From assembly GCF_004210375.1 (NCBI RefSeq), contig NC_134830.1, positions 5,580,001-5,644,000 of the forward strand: 64,000 nt of DNA. Direction: 5' to 3'. This document shows positions 1 through 10,912 of this stretch, piece after piece; the stretch's first letter is position 1; each line of letters begins with the position of its first letter. Origin of the DNA: Tachypleus tridentatus. Lineage: Eukaryota; Arthropoda; Merostomata; Xiphosura; Limulidae. The notes beneath the pieces were generated by a model. That model was given only the letters and a program-made list of their open reading frames with translations, did not search any database and was not told the DNA's origin. A program made the position numbers and the translations under genes.

Positions 1-2110
1 TGTAGTCTACTGTAGTATAGTATAACGTATGTGTTATAGTCTACTGTAGTATAGTATAACGTACGTGCTATAGTGTAGTGTACTGTAGTATAGTATAACG
101 TATATGTTATAGTGTAGTGTACTGTAGTATAGTATAACGTATGTGTTATAGAGTAGTGTACTGTAGTATAGTATAACGTACGTGTTATAGTGTAGTGTAC
201 TGTAGTATAGTATAACGTACGTGTTATAGTGTAGTGTACTGTAGTATAGTATAACGTACGTGTTACAGAGTAGTGTACTGTAGTATAGTATAACGTACGT
301 GTTATAGTGTAGTGTACTGTAGTATAGTATAACGTACGTGTTAGTGTAGTGTACTGTAGTATAATTATAACGTACGTGTTATAGTGTGTAGTGTACTGTA
401 GTATAGTATGACGTACGTGTTATAGTGTAGTGTACTGTAGTATAATTATAACGTATGTGTTATAGTGTAGTGTACTGTAGTATAATTATAACGTATGTGT
501 GTTATAATGTAGTGTACCGTAGTATAATTATAACGTTATGTATTGCTATAGTGTACTGTAGTATAGGTATAACGTATGTGTTATATGTGTAGTGTACTGT
601 ACTATAGTATAACATATATGATGCTATAGTGTTGTGTACTGTAGTATAGGTATAACGTATTATGTGTTATAGTGTACTGTAGTATAAGTATAACGCATGT
701 GATATAGTGTAGTGTACTGTAGTATAAGTATAATGTATGTGTTATAGTGCAGTGTACTGTGGTAGTATATTATAACGTATGTGGTATAGTGTAGTGTACT
801 GTAGTATAGTATAACGTATGTGTTATAGTGTAGTGTACTGTAGTATAGTATAACGTATGTGTTATAGTGTAGTGTACTGTAGTATAGTATAACGTATGTG
901 TTATAGTGTAGTGTACTGTAGTATAGTATAACGTATGTGTTATAGTGTAGTGTACTGTAGTATAGTATAACGTATGTGTTATAGTGTAGTGTACTGTAGT
1001 ATAGTATAACGTATGTGATATAGAGTAGTGTACTGTAGTATAGTATAACGTACGTGTTATAGTGTAGTCTACTGTAGTATAGTATAACGTATGTGTTATA
1101 GTCTACTGTAGTATAGTATAACGTACGTGTTATAGTGTAGTGTACTGTAGTATAGTATAACGTATATGTTATAGTGTAGTGTACTGTAGTATAGTATAAC
1201 GTATGTGTTATAGAGTAGTGTACTGTAGTAAAGTATAACGTACGTGTTATAGTGTAGTGTACTGTAGTATAGTATAACGTATGTGTTATAGTGTAGTGTA
1301 CTGTAGTATAGTATAACGTACGTGTTATAGAGTAGTGTACTGTAGTATAGTATAACGTATATGTTATAGTGTAGTGTACTGTAGTATATTATAACGTATG
1401 TGATATAGTGTAGTGTACTGTAAATTGCGTATAATAACGTATGTGATATAGTGTAGTGTACTGTAGTACAGTTATAACGTATGTGTTATAGTGTAGTGTC
1501 CCTGTAGTATGGTATAACGTATGTGTTATAGTGAAGCTGTAATGTGTATATTATAACCGTATGTGTTATAGTGTAAGTGTACTGTAGTATAATTATAACG
1601 TATGTGTTATAGTGTAGTGTACTGTAGTATAGTATAACGTATGTGTTATAGTATACTGTAGTATAGTATAACGTATGTGTTATAGTGTACTGTAGTATAG
1701 TATAACGTATGTGTTATAGTGTAGTGTACTGTAGTATAGTATAACGTATGTGTTATTGTGTTGTGCACTGTAGTATAGTATAACGTATGTGCTGTAGTGT
1801 AGTGTACTGTAGTATAATATAACGTATGTGTTATAGTGTAGTGCAGTGTAGTATAGTATAACGTATGTGTTATAATGTAGTGTACCGTAGTATAGTATAA
1901 CGTATGTGCTATAGTGTACTGTACTATAGTATAACGTATGTGCTATAGTGTTGTGTACTGTAGTATAGTATAACGTATGTGTTGTAGTGTACTGTAGTAT
2001 AGTATAACGTATGTGCTATAGTGTAGTGTACTGTAGTATAGTATAACGTATGTGCTATAGTGTAGTGTACTGTAGTATAGTATAACGTATGTGCTATAGT
2101 GTAGTGTATG
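1..2110. repeat. 39-bp satellite array (runs off left edge)
   Basis: About 54 head-to-tail units of about 39 bp, typified by GTGTAGTGTACTGTAGTATA followed by GTATAACGTATGTGTTATA. The period was checked at several points (for example 791 to 830). Units vary by single-base changes and small indels, most strongly between 480 and 780 and between 1400 and 1560. Each unit contains a near-palindrome, ATAAC-GTACGT-GTTAT in the best copies, so cruciform or hairpin folding is possible. The array begins before position 1. It lies downstream of the ILK 3' end. The open frame on the minus strand is only the repeat read through. Confidence 0.95.
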
Positions 2111-2204
2111 TTCAACAAGTATTGAAATCTGACACCCGGTTCAAATGGACTTTTTTCTGCACCTCCCTTTAACTGGCTCTAGTGCAGTGTGTGTATTATA
2201 TTAC

Positions 2205-2300
2205 AGTATAGGCACCCATGGGCAAAGCGACATGTCTGCAGATTTATAAAACTAGAAACACGGTTTAGATACTCGTGGTAGGCAAAGCACAGGTAACCCT
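2205..2300 (+). mobile_element. SINE family B fragment (degenerate)
   Basis: A decayed copy of the second SINE family. It has a CCCATGGGCAAAGCGACATG-like head, a B-box-like segment CGGTTTAGATACTCGTGGTA and GGCAAAGCACAGGTAACCC. It matches in order the copies at 19929-20054 and 20790-20900. The tail is poorly preserved and no target-site duplication is evident. Confidence 0.6.
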
Positions 2301-3036
2301 TTCTGTTTAATAAGAAAGGACAACAATTTTAGTATAGTGTACGATGGCATATAGTATATAATATATTGTGAGGTATAAAGCAGTACAAATATGATTACAA
2401 CAAAACATTAAACATTTGTAGAAATATACACAGTATTATTACTTCTACGTTAAAATACTGTTATTTTGAGCGTTCGGTCATACTAGAACTTTCGTTGGAC
2501 AACAACGTACTGAATGATAAAATTGTATTTAACTGCTTTAAAATGTGTATGTAGCAACAATTGTAACAACGAGCGACAACTGATATTAAAGTTATTAACA
2601 TAGTTTTATGATAAATTTAGAAGATAAATCGATTGCTTCAGCACAATAAGCATCAGGCAGATAAGGTGATAGTTATTATATAAAGAGATAAATACGTGAA
2701 ATAAAATTTTATCTTCAACCAATCTTCAGACTTTATCATCTCAAAAATAATTCCATTTTATCAAAATGTGCTGATTACAGTTTTCTGGTAGGTGCTGTTA
2801 TCTGTCAAAAGCTGTAACAACTGACGTTGGAAGTAACGTAACTAATTTCAACTTATGTCTGACTTTTGGCACACCTTCCTCAGTTTCATCTTTCTCTATT
2901 TTTCAATTCTCGTGACGTTTTGTTATTTCAGTATAACTTATTGATTCCCTGAAAGCTACATTTACTTTTACAAATATTGCATTGTTTTTATTTTTATCAG
3001 TTTAGGGGCTGGCATCGGTAATAGAAAAAACTGTGG
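2301..3036. other. AT-rich DNA with no recognised feature
   Basis: Downstream flank of ILK. It is AT-rich with no long open frame, no recognisable exon and no tandem structure. Confidence 0.6.
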
Positions 3037-3048
3037 TTTATTATTTTG

Positions 3049-3318
3049 CTTGTTTGTTTGAATTTTGCGCAAAGCTACATGAGAGCTATTTACGTTAGCC
3101 GTCCATAATTTAACATTGTAAGACTAGAGGGAAGGCAACTAGTTATCATCACCCACCGCCAACTCTTGGACTATTTCACCAACGAATAGAGGGATTGATC
3201 GTCACATTATAACATCTCCACTGCTGAAAACGCGGGTATGTTTGGTGTGACGGGGACTCGACCCCGGTACCCTCAAATTATTAGTAGAGCGCCATAACCC
3301 CCTGGCCATGCCGATGTC
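3049..3318 (-). mobile_element. SINE family A, full length with 12-bp TSD
   Basis: A tRNA-derived SINE. Its tRNA-like head is at the right end on the minus strand (GGCCAGG-type A box, CGAGTCCCCG-type B box) and the AACAAACAAGC-type tail is at the left end. It is flanked by a perfect 12-bp duplication, TTTATTATTTTG, at 3037-3048 and 3319-3330. This is the most abundant dispersed repeat in the window. Confidence 0.88.
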
Positions 3319-3667
3319 TTTATTATTTTGGATGGAAGTATCGATCAGAGCTCTTAAAGGATTCTAGTTTAGAGAAGGTACCTACTATTTATATATCATT
3401 ACCATACTTTTATCTTAACCTTTTACCTGGTTAACATATCTCCATCATTACCCAAATCCACCAACCACTGTTGTTGTGTTTAACGTCAGGTTGATACATA
3501 GGTTTTGTGTTTGGTTTAACTTGTATTCATTCTACAGATCAAGATAATATGTCAAGTTTATATTTCTAGAGAGTTCTTGAAATTTGATATTGTATAACTT
3601 GCAAATAATTTTATCAACATTTTTGGAAACCCGACATCGGTTTTTATTTCATTTGAAAAAAAAAAGT

Positions 3668-3834
3668 GCTTTGAATTTCGCTAAAAGATACGCGAGGGCT
3701 ATCTGTCATCGCCACCCACCGCCAATTCTTAGGATACTCTTTTAGACGATAGGGTGAGCATCGTTGGTGTTGGCGGGAATTGAACCCATGACTCTTAGAT
3801 TACGAGTAGAGTGCCCTAACCACCTGGCCATGTT
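3668..3834 (-). mobile_element. SINE family A, internally deleted copy
   Basis: Same family as 3049-3318, with the tRNA head on the right (CACCTGGCCATG) and the GCGAAATTC end on the left. The central body is shortened by two deletions: the segment after GGGCTATCTG jumps straight to TCATCGCCACCCACCGCC, and the interval before GGTGTTGGCGGGAATTGAAC is missing. No clear duplication flanks it. Confidence 0.75.
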
Positions 3835-3941
3835 GAAACAATACTACCACCTCTAAAGTTTTATATTATTTACGTATTTCAAACTAAGATACTAAGAAAA
3901 CCAGTTTCTTTAATCAAACTTTTAAAGTGCATATCACGCGA

Positions 3942-4037
3942 TTTATTTCTAGCTTTTAACACGAGGTCAGTGAATGAAACCAGCATAAAATATTCAACCA
4001 GCAACAGTGTAGAGAAGAAATAAAAGTGACATTTATT
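3942..4037 (-). promoter_or_regulatory. Candidate ILK polyadenylation signals
   Basis: Two minus-strand AATAAA hexamers lie at 4032-4037 and 3942-3947, about 150 and 240 bp past the ILK stop codon. They are the first canonical hexamers downstream, so either could end the transcript. There is no direct evidence of use; the DNA is AT-rich and such hexamers occur by chance. A longer 3' UTR into the SINE region is equally possible. Confidence 0.35.
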
Positions 4038-4186
4038 TGCAGGAAACAAAGTAAGTGATAACTGGTTCTGGTTAGGATGTGAAACTCAAAAATACTTAAG
4101 TGATTTTTCTCTCTCTCTCAGAAATCAGAAAGGATTTGTTCCGAGACACTGCATTTGGATCAGTCTTAGGATCAGGCTTCACAATA

Positions 4187-4330
4187 TTATTTCATCTTCT
4201 CCAAAATTGGAAGCACCATATTGAAAGTTGGACGCTTCCTTGGATCTTCGTTCATACAGATCTGGATCAGACGAGACATGTGTTGGGAAACTCCAGGGGG
4301 TATCGTTACCCGTAATCCTTCTAGAGAAAT
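4187..4330 (-). CDS. ILK: ILK terminal exon with stop codon
   Basis: The exon has 144 nt, 47 codons and a TAA stop (4187-4189). The acceptor is CTTCCACCAG|ATT. It reads [20 protein letters not shown], then [14 protein letters not shown], then [13 protein letters not shown]. This corresponds to human [46 protein letters not shown]. The MNEDPxKRP motif is the end of the kinase fold (subdomain XI). The protein ends at the family-typical site just after ILEKM, so the C-terminus is complete. Confidence 0.97.
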   Translation of the reverse strand: MSLEGLRVTIPPGVSQHMSRLIQICMNEDPRKRPTFNMVLPILEKMK

Positions 4331-4720
4331 CTGGTGGAAGATATAAATATTTGATGTTTGAGTTATATAACAGTTTCATATATCTTGGTTATTTGAATAA
4401 CAAACATAACAGAAACCGGAAAATTTATTGGTTCTTTCGTGGACAGAACTTAAGGAGCTGACCATGTTGTATTGGACGTGCTTACACATGAAAGGTACTT
4501 AAAATATGGTGGGAATGAAGACTGTTGTCTAAGCATAATATATTCAAAATTGTGATAAATATTTATTTAAAAGTATATTCACAGAACAACTGATTTATTC
4601 TAAATATGATTCGTCATTTAAACCATCAACACTTTGTGGAACGTAATAATTACAGAACTTAAGGAAAGAAAGCATCACCAGGTAATGGTGAAACCATGGA
4701 CGTTAATAACTAAACTATTT

Positions 4721-4997
4721 ATATGTTTGTTTTTTTAATTTCGCGCAAAGCTACACGATGGCTATCTACGTTAGCCGTCCATAATTTAGCAGTGTAAGAC
4801 TAGAGGGAAGGCAGATAGTCATCACCACCCACCGCTAACTCTTGGGCTACTCTTTTACCAAGGAATAATGGGATTGATTATAGCATTATAACGCCCCTAT
4901 GGCTGAAAGGGCGAGCATGTTAGGCGTGACGGGGATTCGAACCCGCGACTCTCGAATTACGAGTCGAACACCTTAACCACCTGGTCATACCGGTCCC
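4721..4997 (-). mobile_element. SINE family A, full length with 9-bp TSD
   Basis: A full-length copy in the last ILK intron. On the minus strand it runs from the tRNA head (A-box region GACCAGGTGGTTAAGG, B box GGTTCGAATCC) to an AACAAAC tail. It is flanked by a perfect 9-bp duplication, AAACTATTT, at 4712-4720 and 4998-5006. It is in the same orientation as ILK. Confidence 0.9.
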
Positions 4998-5006
4998 AAA
5001 CTATTT

Positions 5007-5758
5007 GTAAAACGTACAGTTGATTTTACCGTTTCACTTCTGTTATTGTACGTATTTTTCTTATTCGAGTACATATCTAATTAAAAACAAATCCCTCACT
5101 GTACACATATCACTCAGTTTTATCAGTAAATAAAGTTACCTTCATCTATTGGAATTATTAGTAAATAAAATTACAAATATATTAAAGATTTAATAACGTA
5201 ATACATAGACTAGAAAATGTCCAAGGGGAGGCTAAAAGTTACCCAATTTTATTAAGAAACTATCTCATTTTAAAAGACATTGTGAATCTAAGAAATCCCT
5301 AAGGGCACTGCAAGGTTTAACCCAATGTAATGTAATTTAAAATATTTCCCGTGTATGAAAATTGTGTAATTAGGTGACCAGTTTTAGTTATTCAGTAAAC
5401 ATTTTAGGTGATCAAATATTACTCCGAAATTAAATGTTTCTACTTTTGAAAGAGAAAAAAAGTTACCAACTCTTCAATAGTTCTAACATTGATCCTTTTC
5501 TATTCTGCTTCAGATTTTCTTCTTATAACACAGTGTTCACTTTTGTATCTTAAATTAACTTTATATTTCAAATATGGTTCACATTTTTACTGCGTTTGTT
5601 TCTTATTTTGTACACAAAATAAAACAAAAACATATGTAACCAAGTTGAAGACAAACAGTACACAAATGGTCTCAAATCATCTCTCAAAGATGAAACTGTG
5701 GTTCGTAGAATTATCTACTTAAAAAGGCAAACAACTGGACTTGAAAGCAACATCTAAC
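5007..5758. other. ILK intron DNA, nothing recognised
   Basis: AT-rich intronic sequence between the SINE and the C-lobe exon. The open frame at 5489-5722 on the plus strand has low-complexity composition and no recognisable similarity. Confidence 0.6.
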
Positions 5759-5889
5759 CTTTGTGCCAATCTCCATGGGTGGCTTATCAGAGAATGGAAT
5801 CAATCTGGAAAACAGTTCCCACAGTAAAATCGCATAACTCCACATGTCAGCCAGTTTCACATTAATATCTTCCTGTCTTTTCTGCAGAG
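5759..5889 (-). CDS. ILK: ILK exon: pseudokinase C-lobe
   Basis: The exon has 131 nt, two bases plus 43 codons. The acceptor is TGTACAG and the donor ACAAAG|GTTAGA. It translates as [20 protein letters not shown] and then [23 protein letters not shown] (quoted in two parts), matching human [20 protein letters not shown] and [23 protein letters not shown]. ADMWS carries the Asp that normally anchors the catalytic spine of the kinase fold. The family motif around MEIGMK, a parvin contact in the known complex, is conserved as MEIGTK. It ends in phase 0. Confidence 0.96.
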
Positions 5890-6950
5890 CTGTACATTAT
5901 TGGTGGAAAATATTAAATTAAATTCAGCTATTATGACATCATAAAAATTGGGGTCCAATCTCTGTGCAGAACGAAAAGCTAATTGTGTTACTATTCGCTT
6001 AACACTAACTTGTTCTCAGAACAGTTGTTAATCTGTTAATGATGTTTTGTACACAAAGATACAGAATAATTCAAGAGTCAATAAGAAACTTAATTACAAA
6101 TGTGTATAATAACACAAAGTAGATGCATAGACTAAACTTGAAACAACTTTAACCTCATATAATGTAAAAATTTAAAGCCACGGGAAAACGTTTTCCAGTT
6201 CAAGGCACATAAAAATGTAGTCACCACGGTTAAAAGAAACAAAATTATTGAAACTTAATAATAAAGGTGGATTTCTTCACGAACATTCATGCTCAAAACT
6301 GAAACAATGATATATTTAACAGTATTAGGGTTGGACAACTATCAGGAGTCAACATTTTAAACTTTCTGTAACAAAACAAATTTAGAATAAAGTGAATGTT
6401 AAAAATATAATTTCAATTAATTTTTATTTCTAAAGTTCTGACAAAGAAAAATATACGCATCATGAACAATGGTTCATAAAGGATTAGCGTTTTCAAAGAG
6501 CGGACCACAGTTCCTGATGAAAACAAAAGATTTAAGGCAAAGTTCAATTACCCATCTGGTTCTCTTGATAAGGTTCGTTTTTCCCATAGGATCTTCTGTA
6601 CTTGTTCACATTCTTGTGAACAATTCCACATTGTTTTCCACACTGACTTTTCCACTGGCTTGTGATGACTTTTAAGGCCATTCCGTTTTATTCACTTTTG
6701 GTACGAACCCGTGTTTCTAATGCTCTTTGTGTGTTATCATTTAGAGTTTCGCTATCCTCTGGTCCTAATGCAACTAACGCTGTTTTTTTTTAAAGATATT
6801 TGTGTTCTGGTTGTTTAGTACTCATTACGAATTCATTATTTTTTGCGTATTGGTCACTAACAGAATGGTTGCTTTTATTTGTATAACAATTTACCTTAGC
6901 ATTCTGTTTTGAATATTTTTATAGTTATAACCGCTTCACAACCACCAACA
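5890..6950. other. ILK intron DNA, nothing recognised
   Basis: Unique AT-rich intron sequence upstream of the C-lobe exon, ending at the 46/50-bp minisatellite. No repeats, no exon-like conservation; the short plus-strand frame at 6469-6675 shows no similarity I recognise. Confidence 0.6.
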
Positions 6951-8512
6951 TCTTCACCAAGGAGAGGACCTCAAGGATTACATTTAACAAATCACATGCA
7001 TCTTCACCAAGGAGAGGACCTCAAGGATTACATTTAACAAATCACATGCATCTTCACCAAGGAGAGGACCTCAAGGATTACGTTTAACAAATCACATACT
7101 TCTTCACCAAGGAGCGGACCTCAAGGATTACGTTTAACAAATCACATACTTCTTCACCAAGAGGCCTCAAGGATTACATTGAACAAATCACCCACGTCTT
7201 CATCAAGGGGCCATGTGGATTACATTGAACAAATCACCAACGTCTTCATTAAGGGACCTTGTGGATTACATTGAACAAATCACCCACGTCTTCATCAAGG
7301 GACCCTGTGGATTACATTGAACAAATCAGCCACGTCTTCATCGAGGGACCTTGTGAATTACATTGAACAAATCACCCACGTCTTCATCAAGGGGCCATGT
7401 GGATTACATTGAACAAATCACCAACGTCTTCATTAAGGGACCTTGTGGATTACATTGAACAAATCACCCACGTCTTCATCAAGGGACCCTGTGGATTACA
7501 TTGAACAAATCAGCCACGTCTTCATCAAGGGACCTTGTGAATTACATTGAACAAATCACCCACGTCTTCATCAAGGGGCCTTGTGGATTACATTGAACAA
7601 ATCACCCACGTCTTCATCAAGGGACTTTGTGGATTACATTGAACAAATCACTCACGTCTTCATCAAGGGACCTTGTGGATTACATTGAACAAATCACCCA
7701 CGTCTTCATCAAGGGGCCTTGTGGATTACATTGAACAAATCACCCACGTCTTCATCAAGGGGCCATGTGGATTACATTGAACAAATCACCAACGTCTTCA
7801 TTAAGGGACCTTGTGGATTACATTGAACAAATCACCCACGTCTTCATCAAGGGACCCTGTGGATTACATTGAACAAATCACCCACGTCTTCATCAAGGGA
7901 CCTTGTGAATTACATTGAACAAATCACCCACGTCTTCATCAAGGGGCCTTGTGGATTACATTGAACAAATCACCCACGTCTTCATCAAGGGACTTTGTGG
8001 ATTACATTGAACAAATCACTCACGTCTTCATCAAGGGACCTTGTGGATTACATTGAACAAATCACCCACGTCTTCATCAAGGGGCCTTGTGGATTACATT
8101 GAACAAATCACCCACGTCTTCATCAAGGGGCCTTGTGGATTACATTGAACAAATCACCCACGTCTTCATCAAGGGGCCTTGTGGATTACATTGAACAAAT
8201 CACCCACGTCTTCATCAAGGGGCCTTGTGGATTACATTGAACAAATCACCCACGTCTTCATCAAGGGGCCTTGTGGATTACATTGAACAAATCACCCACG
8301 TCTTCATCAAGGGATCTTGTGGATTACATTGAACAAATCACCCACGTCTTCATCAAGGGGCCATGTGGATTACATTGAACAAATCACCCACGTCTTCATC
8401 AAGGGACCTCAAGGATTACATTGAACAAATCACCCACGTCTTCATCATGGGACCTCAAGGATTACATTGAACAAATCACTCACGTCTTCATCAAGGGACC
8501 TCAAGGATTATT
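6951..8512. repeat. 46/50-bp minisatellite with higher-order units
   Basis: About 33 tandem units. The first few (6951-7190) have a 50-bp period with CTTCACCAAGGAGAGGACCT; the remainder have a 46-bp period with CACGTCTTCATCAAGGGGCC and GTGGATTACATTGAACAAAT. Diagnostic variants (CCATGTGG, CCTTGTGG, CCCTGTGG, CCTTGTGA, ACTTTGTGG) repeat in the same order, giving a 368-bp higher-order unit of eight monomers starting at 7373 and again at 7741, preceded by a half unit. The array lies within an ILK intron. Confidence 0.93.
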
Positions 8513-9116
8513 ATGAATGTTGAGTTCTACCAGGTTTCCTCTTTTTGCTGTTTGTTCTAAGTTTGTGAAGATACACAGTATGACCTTATACAGAAACATT
8601 TTGTCTATACGATTGTTGCTAGCTAACCTACTGTTTACTCCGTTATAGAAAACCATAGTTAGTTCATCTCTATTCCATGGTTTGGTTTAAGAACTTTTGT
8701 GGTGTTCTTAACCATAATAGACCTACTTTTTATCACAGGTTAGGAGTTTGACTAAATCCAAGTTTACTAAAAATTTACCAGGTGAAATACGGGGTTATTG
8801 TTTTTGTTTCTGGTAAGTGCTCTGTATAATACATACTGTACAGACTAATTGCGCTCACACGTGTTATCTGTAGAACAGAGGGGAAAATATTTCTTTATAG
8901 TTTTGTCCTATTACTTTGGGGGCCATCCTTTAAGTTGTGTTTGTTTTACTCCCCGCTGGTCGCCCTTACTTTTTAAAGGATAGGCAACAGTACATCGATA
9001 ACTTTTGGCTGACCAAATAGTGGGATTTGACCGTTTCCCTTATAACGCACCGACGTCCACAAAGTGTGAAGTGCGGTTTCTTTGCGGTAACGAGACGCGA
9101 AAGCTAAGCCTCACAG
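8513..9116. other. ILK intron DNA, nothing recognised
   Basis: Single-copy-looking intronic sequence between two minisatellites. No coding similarity is visible. Confidence 0.6.
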
Positions 9117-9128
9117 ATCAACAGACTG

Positions 9129-9404
9129 TTTGTTTCTTTTGGAATTTCGCACAAAGCTACTCGAGAGCTATCTGTGCTAGCCGTCCCTAATTTAGTAGTG
9201 TAAGACTAGACGGAAGGCAGCTAGTCATCACCACTCACCGCCAACTCTTGGGTTACTCTTTTACCAACGAATAGTGAGATTGACCGTAATATTATAACGC
9301 CCCCACGGCTGGGAGGGCGAGCATGTTTGGCGCGACGGAAATGCAAACCCGCGACCCTCAGATTAGGAGTCGCACGCCTTAACACGCTTGGCCATGCCGG
9401 GCCC
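9129..9404 (-). mobile_element. SINE family A, full length with 12-bp TSD
   Basis: A full-length copy with the tRNA head at the right (GGCCCGGCATGGCCAAGCGT on the minus strand) and an AACAAACA tail at the left. It is flanked by a perfect 12-bp duplication, ATCAACAGACTG, at 9117-9128 and 9405-9416. The right-hand duplication is also the start of the first unit of the 38-bp array, so the SINE landed in the sequence that forms the array unit. Confidence 0.92.
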
Positions 9405-10015
9405 ATCAACAGACTGCCTTATTAATCAATGTGCCATGCTTGATCAATAGACTGCCTTATTAATCAATGTGCCATGCTTGATCAATAGACTGCCTTATTA
9501 ATCAATGAGCTATGCTTGATCAATAGACTGCCTTATTAATCAATGTGCCATGCTTGATCAATAGACTGCCTTATTAATCAATGTGCCATGCTTGATCAAT
9601 AGACTGCCTTATTAATCAATGAGCTATGCTTGATCAATAGACTGCCTTATTAATCAATGTGCCATGCTTGATCAATAGACTGCCTTATTAATCAATGAGC
9701 TATGCTTGATCAATAGACTGCCTTATTAATCAATGTGCCATGCTTGATCAATAGACTGCCTTATTAATCAATGAGCTATGCTTGATCAATAGACTGCCTT
9801 ATTAATCAATGTGCCATGCTTGATCAATAGACTGCCTTATTAATCAATGAGCCATGCTTGATCAATAGACTGCCTTATTAATCAATGAGCTATGCTTGAT
9901 CAGTAGACTGCCTTATTAATCAATGTGCTATGCTTGATCAATAGACTGGCTTATTAATCAATGTGCCATGCTTGATCAATAGACTGCCTTATTAATCAAT
10001 GAGCTATGCTTGATC
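9405..10015. repeat. 38-bp minisatellite
   Basis: About 16 units of 38 bp: ATCAATAGACTGCCTTATTA then ATCAATGTGCCATGCTTG. Two main variants, GTGCCA and GAGCTA, are interspersed in a partly alternating order. Each junction forms the palindrome TTGATCAA. The first unit has ATCAACAG where the others have ATCAATAG. It lies inside an ILK intron. Confidence 0.95.
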
Positions 10016-10029
10016 CCGTCCTGTAAGCT

Positions 10030-10254
10030 TTGTTTGTTTTGCAAATTTGGCGCAAAGCTACACGAGGACTAAAGGTCATCACCACCCACCGCCAACTCTT
10101 GGGCTACTCCTTTACCAACGAATGGTGGGATTGACCATCACATTATAAATCCTCCACGGCTAAAAAGGTGCACATGTTTGGTGTGGCGGGGATGTGAACC
10201 AGCGACCCTTAGATTACGAGTCCAGTACCCTAATCACCTGGCCATGCCGAGGCC
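10030..10254 (-). mobile_element. SINE family A, shortened copy
   Basis: The tRNA head is on the right (GGCCATGCCGAGGCC end) and the tail on the left. About 45 bases after the ACACGAGGACT segment are missing relative to full-length copies. It abuts the 38-bp array on its left, and no duplication is recognisable. Confidence 0.8.
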
Positions 10255-10812
10255 TCTTACTCTATGTACAGGATGAAATAAAAACAATATTCACTGTATC
10301 GCTTGCAATGAAAATCACAACTCTGTGTCAGGGCTAGAAAAACGGATCTTGTTTGTGGTATACCAACATTCGGAGCATACCGCCGTATATTCAATAAAAG
10401 ATGGAAGCTATATATAGCTGTTGCTGCCAGCACAATAATTAGAAAGTCTGGAGAGACAGGAGGCGTTGTCAGAGATAAATATATTTGTTACCTTATACAG
10501 TGAAGCAACTGGAATTCTCCGATGATGTGGTAACCTAGCGATAGTGGTTTCTAAGGAGGAGTTGCTATGGCGACATCAGTCGAAAGTAATGACGATAATA
10601 GTGAACATTTATGATGATGACGCATGAAATACCATTTATACAATCTCATAAACACGAAATTTTCATTATATTACATAGTTCACTGTGTTCCGAACACCCA
10701 GAGGTCGCTTTGTAAACTCCAACCACCTATAAACTGTCAATACTTTAAATAATTATATCATACACCTTAACTATAATAAAAACATTAACATGCGTGATTA
10801 TGTCGAACCAAC

Positions 10813-10912
10813 CTTCTGGGGCCATCCACGCTGGTTGATATATTTTACCTCTTTCTTGAAAAGAAAACCTAGCATCGGCCATGTTTACACGCGCTGTTAG
10901 GTCTTCGTCAAT
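10813..10912 (-). CDS. ILK: ILK exon: activation segment
   Basis: The exon has 100 nt, 33 codons plus one base. The acceptor is TTAACAG and the donor GAAG|GTTGGT (weak at +3 to +5). It reads [19 protein letters not shown], then [14 protein letters not shown], equivalent to human IDEDMTARISMADVKFSFQ and YAPAWVAPE. The DFG position is D-A-R (D codon at 10874-10876), where human ILK has D-V-K, so the motif is non-canonical in both. The APE motif closes the activation segment (10814-10822). The leftover G joins CT of the next exon to give Ala, reproducing the family APEALQK junction. Confidence 0.95.

Noticed and set aside
1924..2118. Short Tyr/Thr/His-rich protein on the minus strand
   Set aside because: It is the 39-bp satellite read in a frame that stays open because 39 is divisible by three.
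4721..4997. Functional tRNA gene at the SINE head
   Set aside because: A- and B-box-like segments are present, but the cloverleaf is not complete, many copies share the same body and tail, and target-site duplications show retroposition.
9412..10015. Homeodomain-binding enhancer built from TTAATCAAT sites in the 38-bp array
   Set aside because: The motif is short and AT-rich and is repeated simply because the unit is; nothing else in the sequence supports regulation.
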